Part shown: positions 1 to 4,408 of the stretch, in pieces | Layout of the letters: every line of letters begins with the position of its first letter | How positions within the stretch are numbered: the stretch's first letter is position 1 | Assembly (NCBI RefSeq): GCF_009764355.1 | Contig: NZ_LNUA01000016.1 | Location: 1 to 8,146 of the forward strand | Length of the DNA stretch: 8,146 bases | Direction of reading: 5' to 3' | From: Companilactobacillus bobalius | GTDB lineage: Bacteria > Bacillota > Bacilli > Lactobacillales > Lactobacillaceae | The notes under the pieces: generated by a model | Seen by the model: the letters and a program-made list of their open reading frames with translations, nothing else | The model's database searches: none | Told to the model about the DNA's origin: nothing | Translations under genes and position numbers: made by a program

Positions 1-104
1 ATCAACGATCACTATTAAAAACCTCGTTGATAAACAGACAAAACCTCGTTGATAAACAGACAAAACCTCGTTGATAAACAGACAAAACCTCGTTGATAAA
101 CAGA
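1..104. repeat. Terminal direct repeat, left copy (identical to 8043-8146)
   Basis: These 104 bases are identical, base for base, to the last 104 bases of the window. The repeat includes a unique lead-in (ATCAACGATCACTATTAAAA) followed by iterons, so it is not explained by iteron periodicity alone. The simplest reading is a circular plasmid linearised with an overlap, giving a unit length near 8042 bp. Features in this stretch should therefore be counted once. Confidence 0.9.
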
Positions 105-120
105 CAAAACCTCGTTGATA
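21..120 (+). repeat. Replication origin iterons, 22-bp unit, 4 full copies plus a half copy
   Basis: A 22-bp unit (ACCTCGTTGATAAACAGACAAA) begins at 21, 43, 65 and 87, with a 12-base partial copy at 109-120. Four and a half tandem 22-bp iterons next to a Rep_3-family initiator is the described layout of the pUCL287 group of theta plasmids from lactic acid bacteria. They are expected to bind RepA, open the origin and control copy number. In the circle they sit upstream of repA, which reads away on the minus strand. The same array reappears at 8063-8146 because of the terminal overlap. Confidence 0.92.
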
Positions 121-129
121 ACCTTCTGT

Positions 130-151
130 GAGCCTTGGGAGAGTAAGGCTC
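130..151. repeat. Inverted repeat beside the iterons
   Basis: GAGCCTT (130-136) and AAGGCTC (145-151) are a perfect 7-bp inverted repeat with an 8-base loop. It lies 10 bases beyond the last iteron, between the iterons and the AAGAGG array. It may be part of the origin, for example a protein site or a boundary, but its role is not shown by the sequence. Confidence 0.6.
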
Positions 152-205
152 AAGAGGGGTCTAAAAGAGGTTTAAAAGAGGTTTATAAAAGAGGTATATA
201 AGAGG
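152..205 (+). repeat. Phased AAGAGG hexamer array
   Basis: AAGAGG occurs five times, starting at 152, 165, 176, 189 and 200. Successive spacings are 13, 11, 13 and 11 bases, so there is a 24-base super-period and roughly helical phasing. The bases between are mostly A and T. Being next to the iterons, it may be a second protein-binding array or part of the origin's melting region. No function can be assigned from sequence alone. Confidence 0.6.
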
Positions 206-314
206 CACCACTGTACGAGATCAAGACCTAAAATCAAAAACACAAAGGAGTGAGCCAAAAACCGGCTCACATTAAACTCCATTCGCTACGCTCTTTGCGC
301 CTCACTTCGTTCGT

Positions 315-414
315 TGCCTAAAAAGGTGTGGCAAGCCACATTTATACGGGCGCTGACGCCCCGCACCCCGTCAAGCTGAAACAGCTTGACCGTTTTTTCA
401 CTCGCCGTTAGGCA
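315..414. other. G+C-rich block: three hairpins inside an outer stem
   Basis: TGCCTAA (315-321) pairs with TTAGGCA (408-414). Between them lie three consecutive hairpins: TGTGGC/GCCACA (327-340), GGGCG/CGCCC (348-361) and GTCAAGCTG/CAGCTTGAC (370-390). The whole could fold as a four-way junction in single-stranded DNA or RNA. Composition is visibly richer in G+C than the flanks. Candidates are a transfer or single-strand origin or a structured RNA, and none is proved. Confidence 0.55.
370..398 (+). terminator. Possible Rho-independent terminator in the structured block
   Basis: A perfect 9-bp stem (GTCAAGCTG 370-378, CAGCTTGAC 382-390) has a 3-base loop and is followed after two bases by six T residues (393-398). 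This fits an intrinsic terminator for a plus-strand transcript. No plus-strand gene lies upstream, so it would end an RNA from the origin side or be one arm of the larger folded block. Confidence 0.5.
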
Positions 415-640
415 GGAAAGCAAAGTTTTATAGAAACTTTGGCTTTCGCCAATTCAGTGTTAAGACTGGTTTAGAGCTGTCAATTCCTTATGCTCCCACG
501 CTTTGCTCGTCCGCTACCATTGACAGCAAACAGTTAGCTTTTCTAAAACATAATAAGAATTTAACTGCTATGTCCCTTTTAAGGCCTTTATTTTCAATTC
601 TCAGCAGTTTTAAGCATATTTACATATAATTTATACCAAA

Positions 641-677
641 ACAAAATAAAAAGCCCTCAGTGAGCTTTTAGAGGGCT
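641..677 (-). terminator. Terminator of the small 64-residue gene
   Basis: Read on the minus strand, AGCCCTC (677-671) pairs with GAGGGCT (658-652) around a 12-base loop, and a T-rich run follows (complement of 641-651). The first arm overlaps the stop codon of the gene at 676-870, so transcription ends immediately after that gene. Confidence 0.8.
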
Positions 678-870
678 AAATTACAAATCCTGGTCGATTA
701 ATAATATCTTCTTGTCTTTTTTGCAAAATGTAAGTGTACAAGGAATTATACAAATTCTGTTTGATCTCATCAGGTTCATGAACAAAAGCTTCAAACAATT
801 CTTGAATATCAACTTGCCAAGGATCAGCAAGCATTTCATCAATTGGCTTTAATACTTTTTTTTCGTCCAT
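676..870 (-). CDS. Small acidic protein of unknown function (64 aa)
   Basis: I do not recognise this family. The ATG at 870 is chosen because AGGAG lies 8 bases upstream on the minus strand. An in-frame ATG at 888 has no such site and precedes the ribosome binding site. The product starts MDEKKVLKPIDEML, is rich in Asp and Glu, looks helical in its middle and soluble, and has no signal peptide or membrane segment. It stands as a single-gene unit with its own candidate promoter (925-952) and a terminator overlapping its stop codon, which argues that it is expressed. No neighbour gives a clear functional hint: the gene lies between the structured origin-side block and the oriT-like pair. An accessory role in plasmid maintenance is possible but unsupported. 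Confidence 0.75.
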   Translation of the reverse strand: MDEKKVLKPIDEMLADPWQVDIQELFEAFVHEPDEIKQNLYNSLYTYILQKRQEDIINRPGFVI

Positions 871-924
871 CTGAGTTACTCCTAACATTAGCTAATTATT
901 TCAGGTTTAAATTAAAGGCATCTT

Positions 925-952
925 TTTATAGTTAGTTATTCAAAGATGGTAA
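925..952 (-). promoter_or_regulatory. Candidate promoter of the 64-residue gene
   Basis: On the minus strand, TTACCA (952-947) and TATAAA (930-925) are separated by 16 bases. The -35 match is moderate and the -10 is good. It lies about 55 bases upstream of the ATG at 870 and reads towards it. The A+T-rich background makes chance matches likely. Confidence 0.4.
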
Positions 953-1040
953 TTAAGTTTAGAAAGAAAAACGGTGTAAAGCAATTAAAAAGATTTGTTT
1001 GAGCGCAGCGAAATCTAATACAACTTTTTTTAGTATAAGC

Positions 1041-1080
1041 ACAATCAACTTTAGTTGTTGTGTGTAAGTGCGCATTGAAC
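1041..1080 (+). other. oriT-like sequence 1 (hairpin plus TAAGTGCGC)
   Basis: An imperfect hairpin (1041-1050 with 1053-1061, one bulged T at 1045, loop TT) is followed after three bases by TAAGTGCGC (1065-1073). A hairpin immediately 5' of TAARTGCGC is the architecture of RSF1010/pSK41/pIP501-type (MOBQ and related) nick regions, where cleavage falls after GCGC. The bases beyond the core (ATTGAAC) differ from the CCT of RSF1010. The 16 bases 1065-1080 match the second copy on the opposite strand at 15 positions. No relaxase gene is present, so any use would be in trans. Confidence 0.55.
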
Positions 1081-1148
1081 TAAAAAACAACCTTTATTTC
1101 AATGATCAAGTTAGCTATTTTTTAGCGTCATTAAACGGAATGAAATGA

Positions 1149-1185
1149 GTTTAATGCGCACTTATACATAGAATTTATTCTATGT
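1149..1185 (-). other. oriT-like sequence 2, inverted (hairpin plus TAAGTGCGC)
   Basis: On the minus strand a perfect 9-bp hairpin (ACATAGAAT/ATTCTATGT, 1185-1166, loop AA) is followed after one base by TAAGTGCGC (1164-1156) and then ATTAAAC. The arrangement again matches an RSF1010/pSK41-type nick region, more cleanly than copy 1. It faces copy 1, so the two would direct transfer of opposite strands. Alternatively the pair could be binding or recombination sites for the neighbouring tyrosine recombinase. Confidence 0.6.
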
Positions 1186-1217
1186 TGTGCTAGACCCATT
1201 AAAAACCTGTATCAGAA

Positions 1218-1232
1218 GTCGCCGTTGGCGAC
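1218..1232. terminator. Small G+C-rich hairpin after the recombinase gene
   Basis: GTCGCC (1218-1223) and GGCGAC (1227-1232) form a tight 6-bp hairpin 18 bases past the recombinase stop codon. On the minus strand it is not followed by a proper T run, so it is only a weak terminator candidate for that gene. Confidence 0.35.
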
Positions 1233-1249
1233 AACAAAATCAAACTAAT

Positions 1250-1837
1250 TTACCCAAAATCAATTTGGTTCAACATGTTTTCTGTACTTGCTTGATCCAA
1301 GCCTAAATAAGCTAAAGTCATTGATTCACTTGAGTGATTTAGTAAGTGCATGACTAGGCCAATATTGTAATTTGATTGCGTGTAAACACGATAAGCCCCA
1401 GTTTTGCGCATCGTATGAGTACCTAGATAATTAATGCCTAATAGATCGCCAACCTTACTCATAATTTTGTAGAACTGTTTTTCAGTAATATGGCGTTCTG
1501 GGTGTTGAATTGAAGGAAAGAGCCATTCAGAATCCAGCTTATGATCAAGCAGCCATTGACGGTACAATAAGAGCTCTGTTTGAACAGGTTTAAGGTACAA
1601 GGTATTAGGTTTACCAGTTTTTCGGTCATGAATAAACGCATTTTGTTTAATAGAACCGTCCGGATTAAAAATATCGGCCTGTTTTAAGCCCATAACGTCA
1701 CTCACTCGCAGTAGCGTCGCTTTACCAACTTGAAAAATCGTATAGTTACGTCGGCCAGCTTTAAAGTTATTGAGTAACGTATCTTGAACCTCTTTAAGAA
1801 CGTTTGAATCTTTGATGGGTAAGACAACTTGTTGCAT
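1250..1837 (-). CDS. Short tyrosine recombinase (integrase/resolvase family, 195 aa)
   Basis: This is a phage-integrase-family tyrosine recombinase consisting of little more than the catalytic domain. The full active-site set is visible: Arg44 in LLRVSDV, a Lys at 73 or 76 in DRKTGK, His141 and Arg144 in HTMRKTG, His168 in LLNHSS and the nucleophile Tyr177 in AYLGL. At 195 residues it lacks the N-terminal core-binding domain of large phage integrases and resembles small recombinases on plasmids of lactic acid bacteria. AAGGAG lies 8 bases before the ATG. It is divergent from pemIK, and the oriT-like pair lies just downstream of it. A role in resolving plasmid multimers or cointegrates is inferred, and its target site is not identified. 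Confidence 0.88.
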   Translation of the reverse strand: MQQVVLPIKDSNVLKEVQDTLLNNFKAGRRNYTIFQVGKATLLRVSDVMGLKQADIFNPDGSIKQNAFIHDRKTGKPNTLYLKPVQTELLLYRQWLLDHKLDSEWLFPSIQHPERHITEKQFYKIMSKVGDLLGINYLGTHTMRKTGAYRVYTQSNYNIGLVMHLLNHSSESMTLAYLGLDQASTENMLNQIDFG

Positions 1838-1854
1838 AGTCTTTTCTCCTTTTC

Positions 1855-1883
1855 TTGAGATATTAAAGCAGTTATGTTATTAT
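1855..1883 (+). promoter_or_regulatory. Promoter of the pemIK operon
   Basis: TTGAGA (1855-1860) and TATTAT (1878-1883) are separated by exactly 17 bases, each matching the housekeeping consensus at five of six positions. The -10 lies about 30 bases before the GTG start of pemI. The -35 sits just beyond the recombinase ribosome binding site, so the 77-base divergent gap must also hold the recombinase promoter. PemI-type antitoxins usually autoregulate here, but no clear operator palindrome is visible. Confidence 0.65.
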
Positions 1884-1914
1884 TTTTGTAAGGAAAAAGT
1901 AAGGAGATGATATT

Positions 1915-2178
1915 GTGAGCGCAGGTAATGTAACTAAGGTTAGCTCGAAGATCACAAGTAAAAATCAGATTACAATTCCTAAAACAGTACGTGAACTGTT
2001 AAAAGTTCGGTCTACTGACACAATTGAATGGCAGATTGAACCAAATGGTAAAGTAATGATTGTCCGTAGTAAACCGGATCTATGGCAACTTGTTGATGAA
2101 CAAGAAAAAAAGTTTGGAAATCTCAGTACAACAGAAGTTGATTGGGGTAAAGACGTAGAAAGCGAAGACTTTGATTAA
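1915..2178 (+). CDS. pemI: PemI/MazE-type antitoxin (AbrB fold)
   Basis: The 87-residue product has a SpoVT-AbrB swapped-hairpin DNA-binding domain over about residues 7-50, including the typical KITSKNQITIPKTVRELL stretch. It is followed by an acidic C-terminal tail (VDWGKDVESEDFD) of the kind that wraps the toxin. The start is GTG at 1915, with AAGGAG 8 bases upstream. The stop codon overlaps the ATG of pemK by one base (TAATG), giving translational coupling. It should neutralise PemK and, with PemK, repress the operon from the promoter at 1855-1883. Being labile in this family, it underlies post-segregational killing. Confidence 0.9.
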   Translation: MSAGNVTKVSSKITSKNQITIPKTVRELLKVRSTDTIEWQIEPNGKVMIVRSKPDLWQLVDEQEKKFGNLSTTEVDWGKDVESEDFD

Positions 2179-2525
2179 TGAAATTAAAACAAGGCGCTAT
2201 TTTATGGATTAATTTAGATCCGGCTAAAGGCACTGAAACTAAGAAAAAGCGACCGTGTTTAGTTGTAAGCAACGATCACTATAATCGCTATTTTAATACG
2301 GTGCTAGTTGTGCCAATCAGTACCTCTGACAAATATCGTACCCAAGAAAAGTATGCTAAATCGCCGTTATTTATCAGGATAGATAACGGGAAAATTCACG
2401 GGACAGCGTTATTGCAACATGTCCGTGCTGTCGATCCAACAAAACGATCAGATGGCGAAGTTGTGGCCACTTTATCTCAGCAAGAAATTAGTTCAATTAG
2501 TACAAAGGTCCAACAATTTTTCTGA
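2178..2525 (+). CDS. pemK: PemK/MazF-type endoribonuclease toxin
   Basis: The 115-residue product is of full family length and starts with the conserved G-x-I-L-W-I-N-L-D-P region. It retains the RPCLVVSN segment with catalytic Arg25 and the VVPIST segment with Thr49, which in MazF/PemK toxins form the RNA-cleaving site. The family cuts mRNA at short single-stranded motifs, but the exact motif here cannot be read from sequence. It is translated from the overlapping TAATG of pemI and followed by a strong terminator. It looks intact, so the pair is probably an active plasmid-addiction module that helps keep the resistance plasmid. Confidence 0.92.
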   Translation: MKLKQGAILWINLDPAKGTETKKKRPCLVVSNDHYNRYFNTVLVVPISTSDKYRTQEKYAKSPLFIRIDNGKIHGTALLQHVRAVDPTKRSDGEVVATLSQQEISSISTKVQQFF

Positions 2526-2556
2526 AAAGCAGATGTTATTTATTGATAAAAGAAAC

Positions 2557-2601
2557 AAAATAGCCCCCAATATCTACATTATAGATATTGGGGGCTATTT
2601 T
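2557..2601. terminator. Strong bidirectional terminator after pemK
   Basis: A perfect 19-bp inverted repeat runs from 2557-2575 to 2583-2601 with a 7-base loop (ACATTAT). It has a CCCCC/GGGGG core and ends in TTTT on the plus strand and, symmetrically, TTTT on the minus strand. It lies 31 bases past the pemK stop codon and insulates the toxin-antitoxin operon from downstream cargo. Confidence 0.92.
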
Positions 2602-2661
2602 AACAATGTTTTTGAGGGGTTATTTGTTAAAAATGGGCCCTTAAAAATATATAGCTTACTT

Positions 2662-2692
2662 GATCTTCCCATTTTCCTGGAAGATCTTTTTT
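2662..2692 (+). terminator. Second intrinsic terminator, no gene of its own
   Basis: GATCTTCC (2662-2669) pairs with GGAAGATC (2679-2686) around a 9-base loop and is followed by six T residues (2687-2692). It lies between the pemIK terminator and the LexA-box promoter with no gene of its own just upstream. It may be left over from a deleted gene, and it further isolates the next promoter from upstream read-through. Confidence 0.75.
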
Positions 2693-2716
2693 GTTCGAAA
2701 ATAATCCGACAAAAAT

Positions 2717-2744
2717 TTGTTTTCTTGTTTTTCTGTGCTAAAAT
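2717..2744 (+). promoter_or_regulatory. Candidate promoter upstream of the membrane-protein gene
   Basis: TTGTTT (2717-2722) and TAAAAT (2739-2744) are separated by 16 bases. The predicted transcription start falls near 2751, so the LexA box at 2758-2771 lies in the early transcribed region, where bound LexA would block the polymerase. Confidence 0.55.
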
Positions 2745-2757
2745 TAAGCCGTCTACT

Positions 2758-2771
2758 CGAACGTGTGTTCG
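2758..2771. promoter_or_regulatory. Perfect Gram-positive LexA (DinR) operator
   Basis: CGAACGTGTGTTCG matches CGAAC-N4-GTTCG, the LexA/DinR box described in Bacillus subtilis and used across Firmicutes, with both half-sites perfect. It sits 14 bases after the -10 of the promoter at 2717-2744 and 21 bases before a strong ribosome binding site. The position fits SOS-controlled repression of the downstream gene by the host LexA. Confidence 0.72.
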
Positions 2772-2810
2772 GATATTGAGCAAATAATTTTTAAGGAGGT
2801 TGAATCAGCC

Positions 2811-3410
2811 TTGTACTCATGGTTAATCGTAATATTAGTTGTTTTTTTTCTCATAACAATTGATTTTTTATATTTATGTGACCATATAAATGATACTATC
2901 ATTGAAAATGGCTATTTTAAAAACATTCTTACAATTATTATTTCAATTTTATCTAGTTGGTTCATCTCCAAATATTTGGGCCCTTTTTTTCTAAATTTCA
3001 CTTCAGAAGTTGGAGTTACCAATTCATTCGGCTTTATATTAATAATTGTTGCATTAATAGGCTTTTCACTCCTATTCAACGCTGCAAGGCATGACATTGT
3101 AACTAGGAAAAAAACTGTACAGCAGGCTCAAAAAAAATACTTCAGACACAATCAAGTCCTAACTTTTTCTATGGTTCATTACGTAATCGGAATAAGTAGT
3201 GTTGTAATAGTTAATAGCATTGTATATTTACCAATCTTCCTCGACTTTTTAATTCCGATTCCCAAAAGTTACCCTGGTAACGTTGAAAAAATTGAACTCC
3301 AAGAATTCATTACTTTTATTATTACTCTTGTAATGCCTTTTTTAATCATAGTTTTTACCCCCTTTTCTTTGAAAAAATTACTCTCCTCTCCAATCCCAAG
3401 AAGCCATTGA
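2811..3410 (+). CDS. Unrecognised multi-spanning membrane protein, probably 3'-altered
   Basis: I do not recognise this family. The TTG at 2811 is chosen because AAGGAGGT (2793-2800) lies 10 bases before it. An in-frame GTG at 2763 falls inside the LexA box and before that site. The 199-residue product has about five hydrophobic segments: near residues 3-22, 37-58, 73-93, 117-146 and about 172-192. A charged loop (ARHDIVTRKKTVQQAQKK) follows the third. The gene lies under the LexA-box promoter, so DNA-damage induction is inferred. Its last 10 or so codons overlap, in another frame, reading that continues into truncated orf13, so the native C-terminus may have been replaced at the Tn916 junction. 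The ribosome binding site spacing is slightly long and the start uncertain, so the promoter may originally have served another gene. Confidence 0.6.
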   Translation: MYSWLIVILVVFFLITIDFLYLCDHINDTIIENGYFKNILTIIISILSSWFISKYLGPFFLNFTSEVGVTNSFGFILIIVALIGFSLLFNAARHDIVTRKKTVQQAQKKYFRHNQVLTFSMVHYVIGISSVVIVNSIVYLPIFLDFLIPIPKSYPGNVEKIELQEFITFIITLVMPFLIIVFTPFSLKKLLSSPIPRSH

Positions 3411-4032
3411 TAAACGAAATGAGAAATTGACCCATTATTTGACGGAAGAATTGCAGGTATTAAATGAAGAAATGATTCGTAAGGATATTCCTACTAGTTC
3501 TAGTGTGAACGATATACAGGTGTGGCAGGTTTCTCAAGTGAATGAGAACACCTTTGAGGTACTGTTTTCTGTTGAACAAGTTATTACCGAAGACAAAGAC
3601 AAGGAAACTATATCGTCTAGCTTTCATGTGGTTGTCCATATAGATGAATCAGATAATATGGTTATTATCAAAAATCCGACAATGAGTAAGAAACCTCAAA
3701 AATCGGACTACCAACCCAAACAGCTAGAAAGTGACCATACAGTAGATACAGAAACGATGGACGAAATCATTAGCTTTTTAGAAACGTTCTTCCAGCTCTA
3801 TCCTACCGCCACAGAAAAAGAATTGACTTACTATGTAAGTAATCATGTGTTACCTATGATTAACAAGGAATATGTTTTCGAGGAATTGGTGAATCCTATC
3901 TTTACCAGAAAAGATAACCAAGTAATCGTGAATGTCGCTGTGAAATATTTAGATCAAGAAACAAAGGCAACCCAAATCTCGCAATTTGAGTTGATATTAG
4001 AAAAACAAGATAATTGGAAGATTGTAAAATAA
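3373..4032 (+). pseudogene. orf13: 5'-truncated Tn916 orf13 (TcpC-like conjugation protein)
   Basis: The reading frame opens at 3373 after a TGA and continues as SPLQSQEAIDKRNEKL and onward to a TAA at 4030-4032. From about residue 18 the sequence matches the C-terminal part of Tn916 Orf13, a TcpC-like membrane component of the conjugation machinery. The full protein is roughly 310 residues. Here the N-terminal cytoplasmic tail, membrane anchor and part of the first NTF2-like domain are gone. No ribosome binding site precedes a plausible start (TTG at 3427 has none). It is a passenger remnant from tet(M) capture and should not function in transfer. Confidence 0.85.
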
Positions 4033-4041
4033 CAAATATTG

Positions 4042-4080
4042 GTACATGATTACAGATACTTTGTAATCATGTACTCTTTT
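4042..4080 (+). terminator. Terminator between orf13 remnant and tet(M) leader
   Basis: GTACATGATTACA (4042-4054) and TGTAATCATGTAC (4062-4074) form a perfect 13-bp stem with a 7-base loop, followed by TCTTTTT. It would stop read-through from the membrane-protein or orf13 side into the tet(M) promoter region. Confidence 0.85.
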
Positions 4081-4101
4081 TGATAAAAAATTGGAGATTC
4101 C

Positions 4102-4130
4102 TTTACAAATATGCTCTTACGTGCTATTAT
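4102..4130 (+). promoter_or_regulatory. tet(M) promoter
   Basis: TTTACA (4102-4107) and TATTAT (4125-4130) are separated by 17 bases, a strong housekeeping promoter. It is followed by a leader of about 270 bases before tet(M), as in Tn916, where expression is set by attenuation rather than at initiation. Confidence 0.85.
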
Positions 4131-4161
4131 TTAAGTGACTATTTAAAAGGAGTTAATAAAT

Positions 4162-4185
4162 ATGCGGCAAGGTATTCTTAAATAA
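4162..4185 (+). CDS. Seven-residue upstream leader peptide of the tet(M) attenuator
   Basis: ATG at 4162 opens MRQGILK and a TAA stop, with AAGGAG 9 bases upstream. The last 14 bases before the stop region (AAGGTATTCTTAAA, 4169-4182) are perfectly complementary to 4257-4270, so a ribosome on this peptide would cover one arm of a long-range stem. This suggests that ribosome position here affects leader folding. Translation is inferred from the good ribosome binding site. Confidence 0.55.
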   Translation: MRQGILK

Positions 4186-4270
4186 ACTGTCAATTTGATA
4201 GCGGGAACAAATAATTAGATGTCCTTTTTTAGGAGGGCTTAGTTTTTTGTACCCAGTTTAAGAATACCTT
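4169..4270 (+). promoter_or_regulatory. Long-range stem of the tet(M) leader
   Basis: AAGGTATTCTTAAA (4169-4182) and TTTAAGAATACCTT (4257-4270) form a perfect 14-bp stem enclosing 74 bases, which include a T run (4225-4230) and a second run at 4243-4248. Stem and T runs provide alternative terminator-like folds for attenuation in the 5' leader. The arms are intact, so no leader deletion of the kind linked to constitutive tet(M) is seen. Confidence 0.7.
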
Positions 4271-4306
4271 TATCATGTGATTCTAAAGTATCCAGAGAAT
4301 ATCTGT

Positions 4307-4393
4307 ATGCTTTGTATACCTATGGTTATGCATAAAAATCCCAGTGATAAAAGTATTTATCACTGGGATTTTTATGCCCTTTTGGGTTTTTGA
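4307..4393 (+). CDS. orf12: tet(M) leader peptide Orf12 (28 aa)
   Basis: The 28-codon frame MLCIPMVMHKNPSDKSIY... ends with TGA at 4391-4393, 15 bases before tet(M). It matches the Tn916 orf12 leader peptide, which has a published role in transcriptional attenuation: tetracycline changes ribosome movement on the leader and allows RNA polymerase past the terminator. The terminator hairpin (4334-4373) lies inside this frame, so translating ribosomes directly disrupt it. The peptide itself has no known cellular role. Confidence 0.85.
   Translation: MLCIPMVMHKNPSDKSIYHWDFYALLGF
4334..4373 (+). terminator. tet(M) attenuator hairpin inside orf12
   Basis: AAAAATCCCAGTGATAAA (4334-4351) and TTTATCACTGGGATTTTT (4356-4373) form a perfect 18-bp stem with a 4-base loop, and the 3' arm ends in five T residues. 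It is the intrinsic terminator just upstream of tet(M), within orf12. It should end most transcripts without drug and be bypassed when ribosomes occupy the leader. Confidence 0.88.
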
Positions 4394-4408
4394 ATGGAGG
4401 AAAATCAC

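Larger units (their letters stand above)
206..640. other. Long non-coding stretch with several hairpins
   Basis: I see no credible gene here. The stretch contains a 7-bp hairpin GTGAGCC/GGCTCAC (250-256 with 264-270), a G+C-rich nested-hairpin block (315-414, listed separately), an 8-bp hairpin CAAAGTTT/AAACTTTG (421-428 with 434-441), and a 9-bp inverted repeat GCTGTCAAT/ATTGACAGC (476-484 with 519-527) around a 34-base loop. The remainder to 640 is A+T-rich without clear signals. The amount of palindromic structure suggests a functional DNA or RNA element rather than decayed coding sequence. Confidence 0.6.

Noticed and set aside
1041..1185. oriT-like pair read as a simple terminator pair
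   Set aside because: The hairpins are A+T-rich without T runs, and the shared conserved part is the TAAGTGCGC core outside the stems, which a terminator would not need.
2419..2787. Plus-strand open frame of 122 codons overlapping pemK
   Set aside because: It starts inside pemK in another frame, passes through the terminators and LexA box and has no ribosome binding site, so it is a chance frame.
2763..2810. GTG at 2763 as start of the membrane protein
   Set aside because: It lies inside the LexA box and before the AAGGAGGT at 2793-2800, so translation from there is unlikely.
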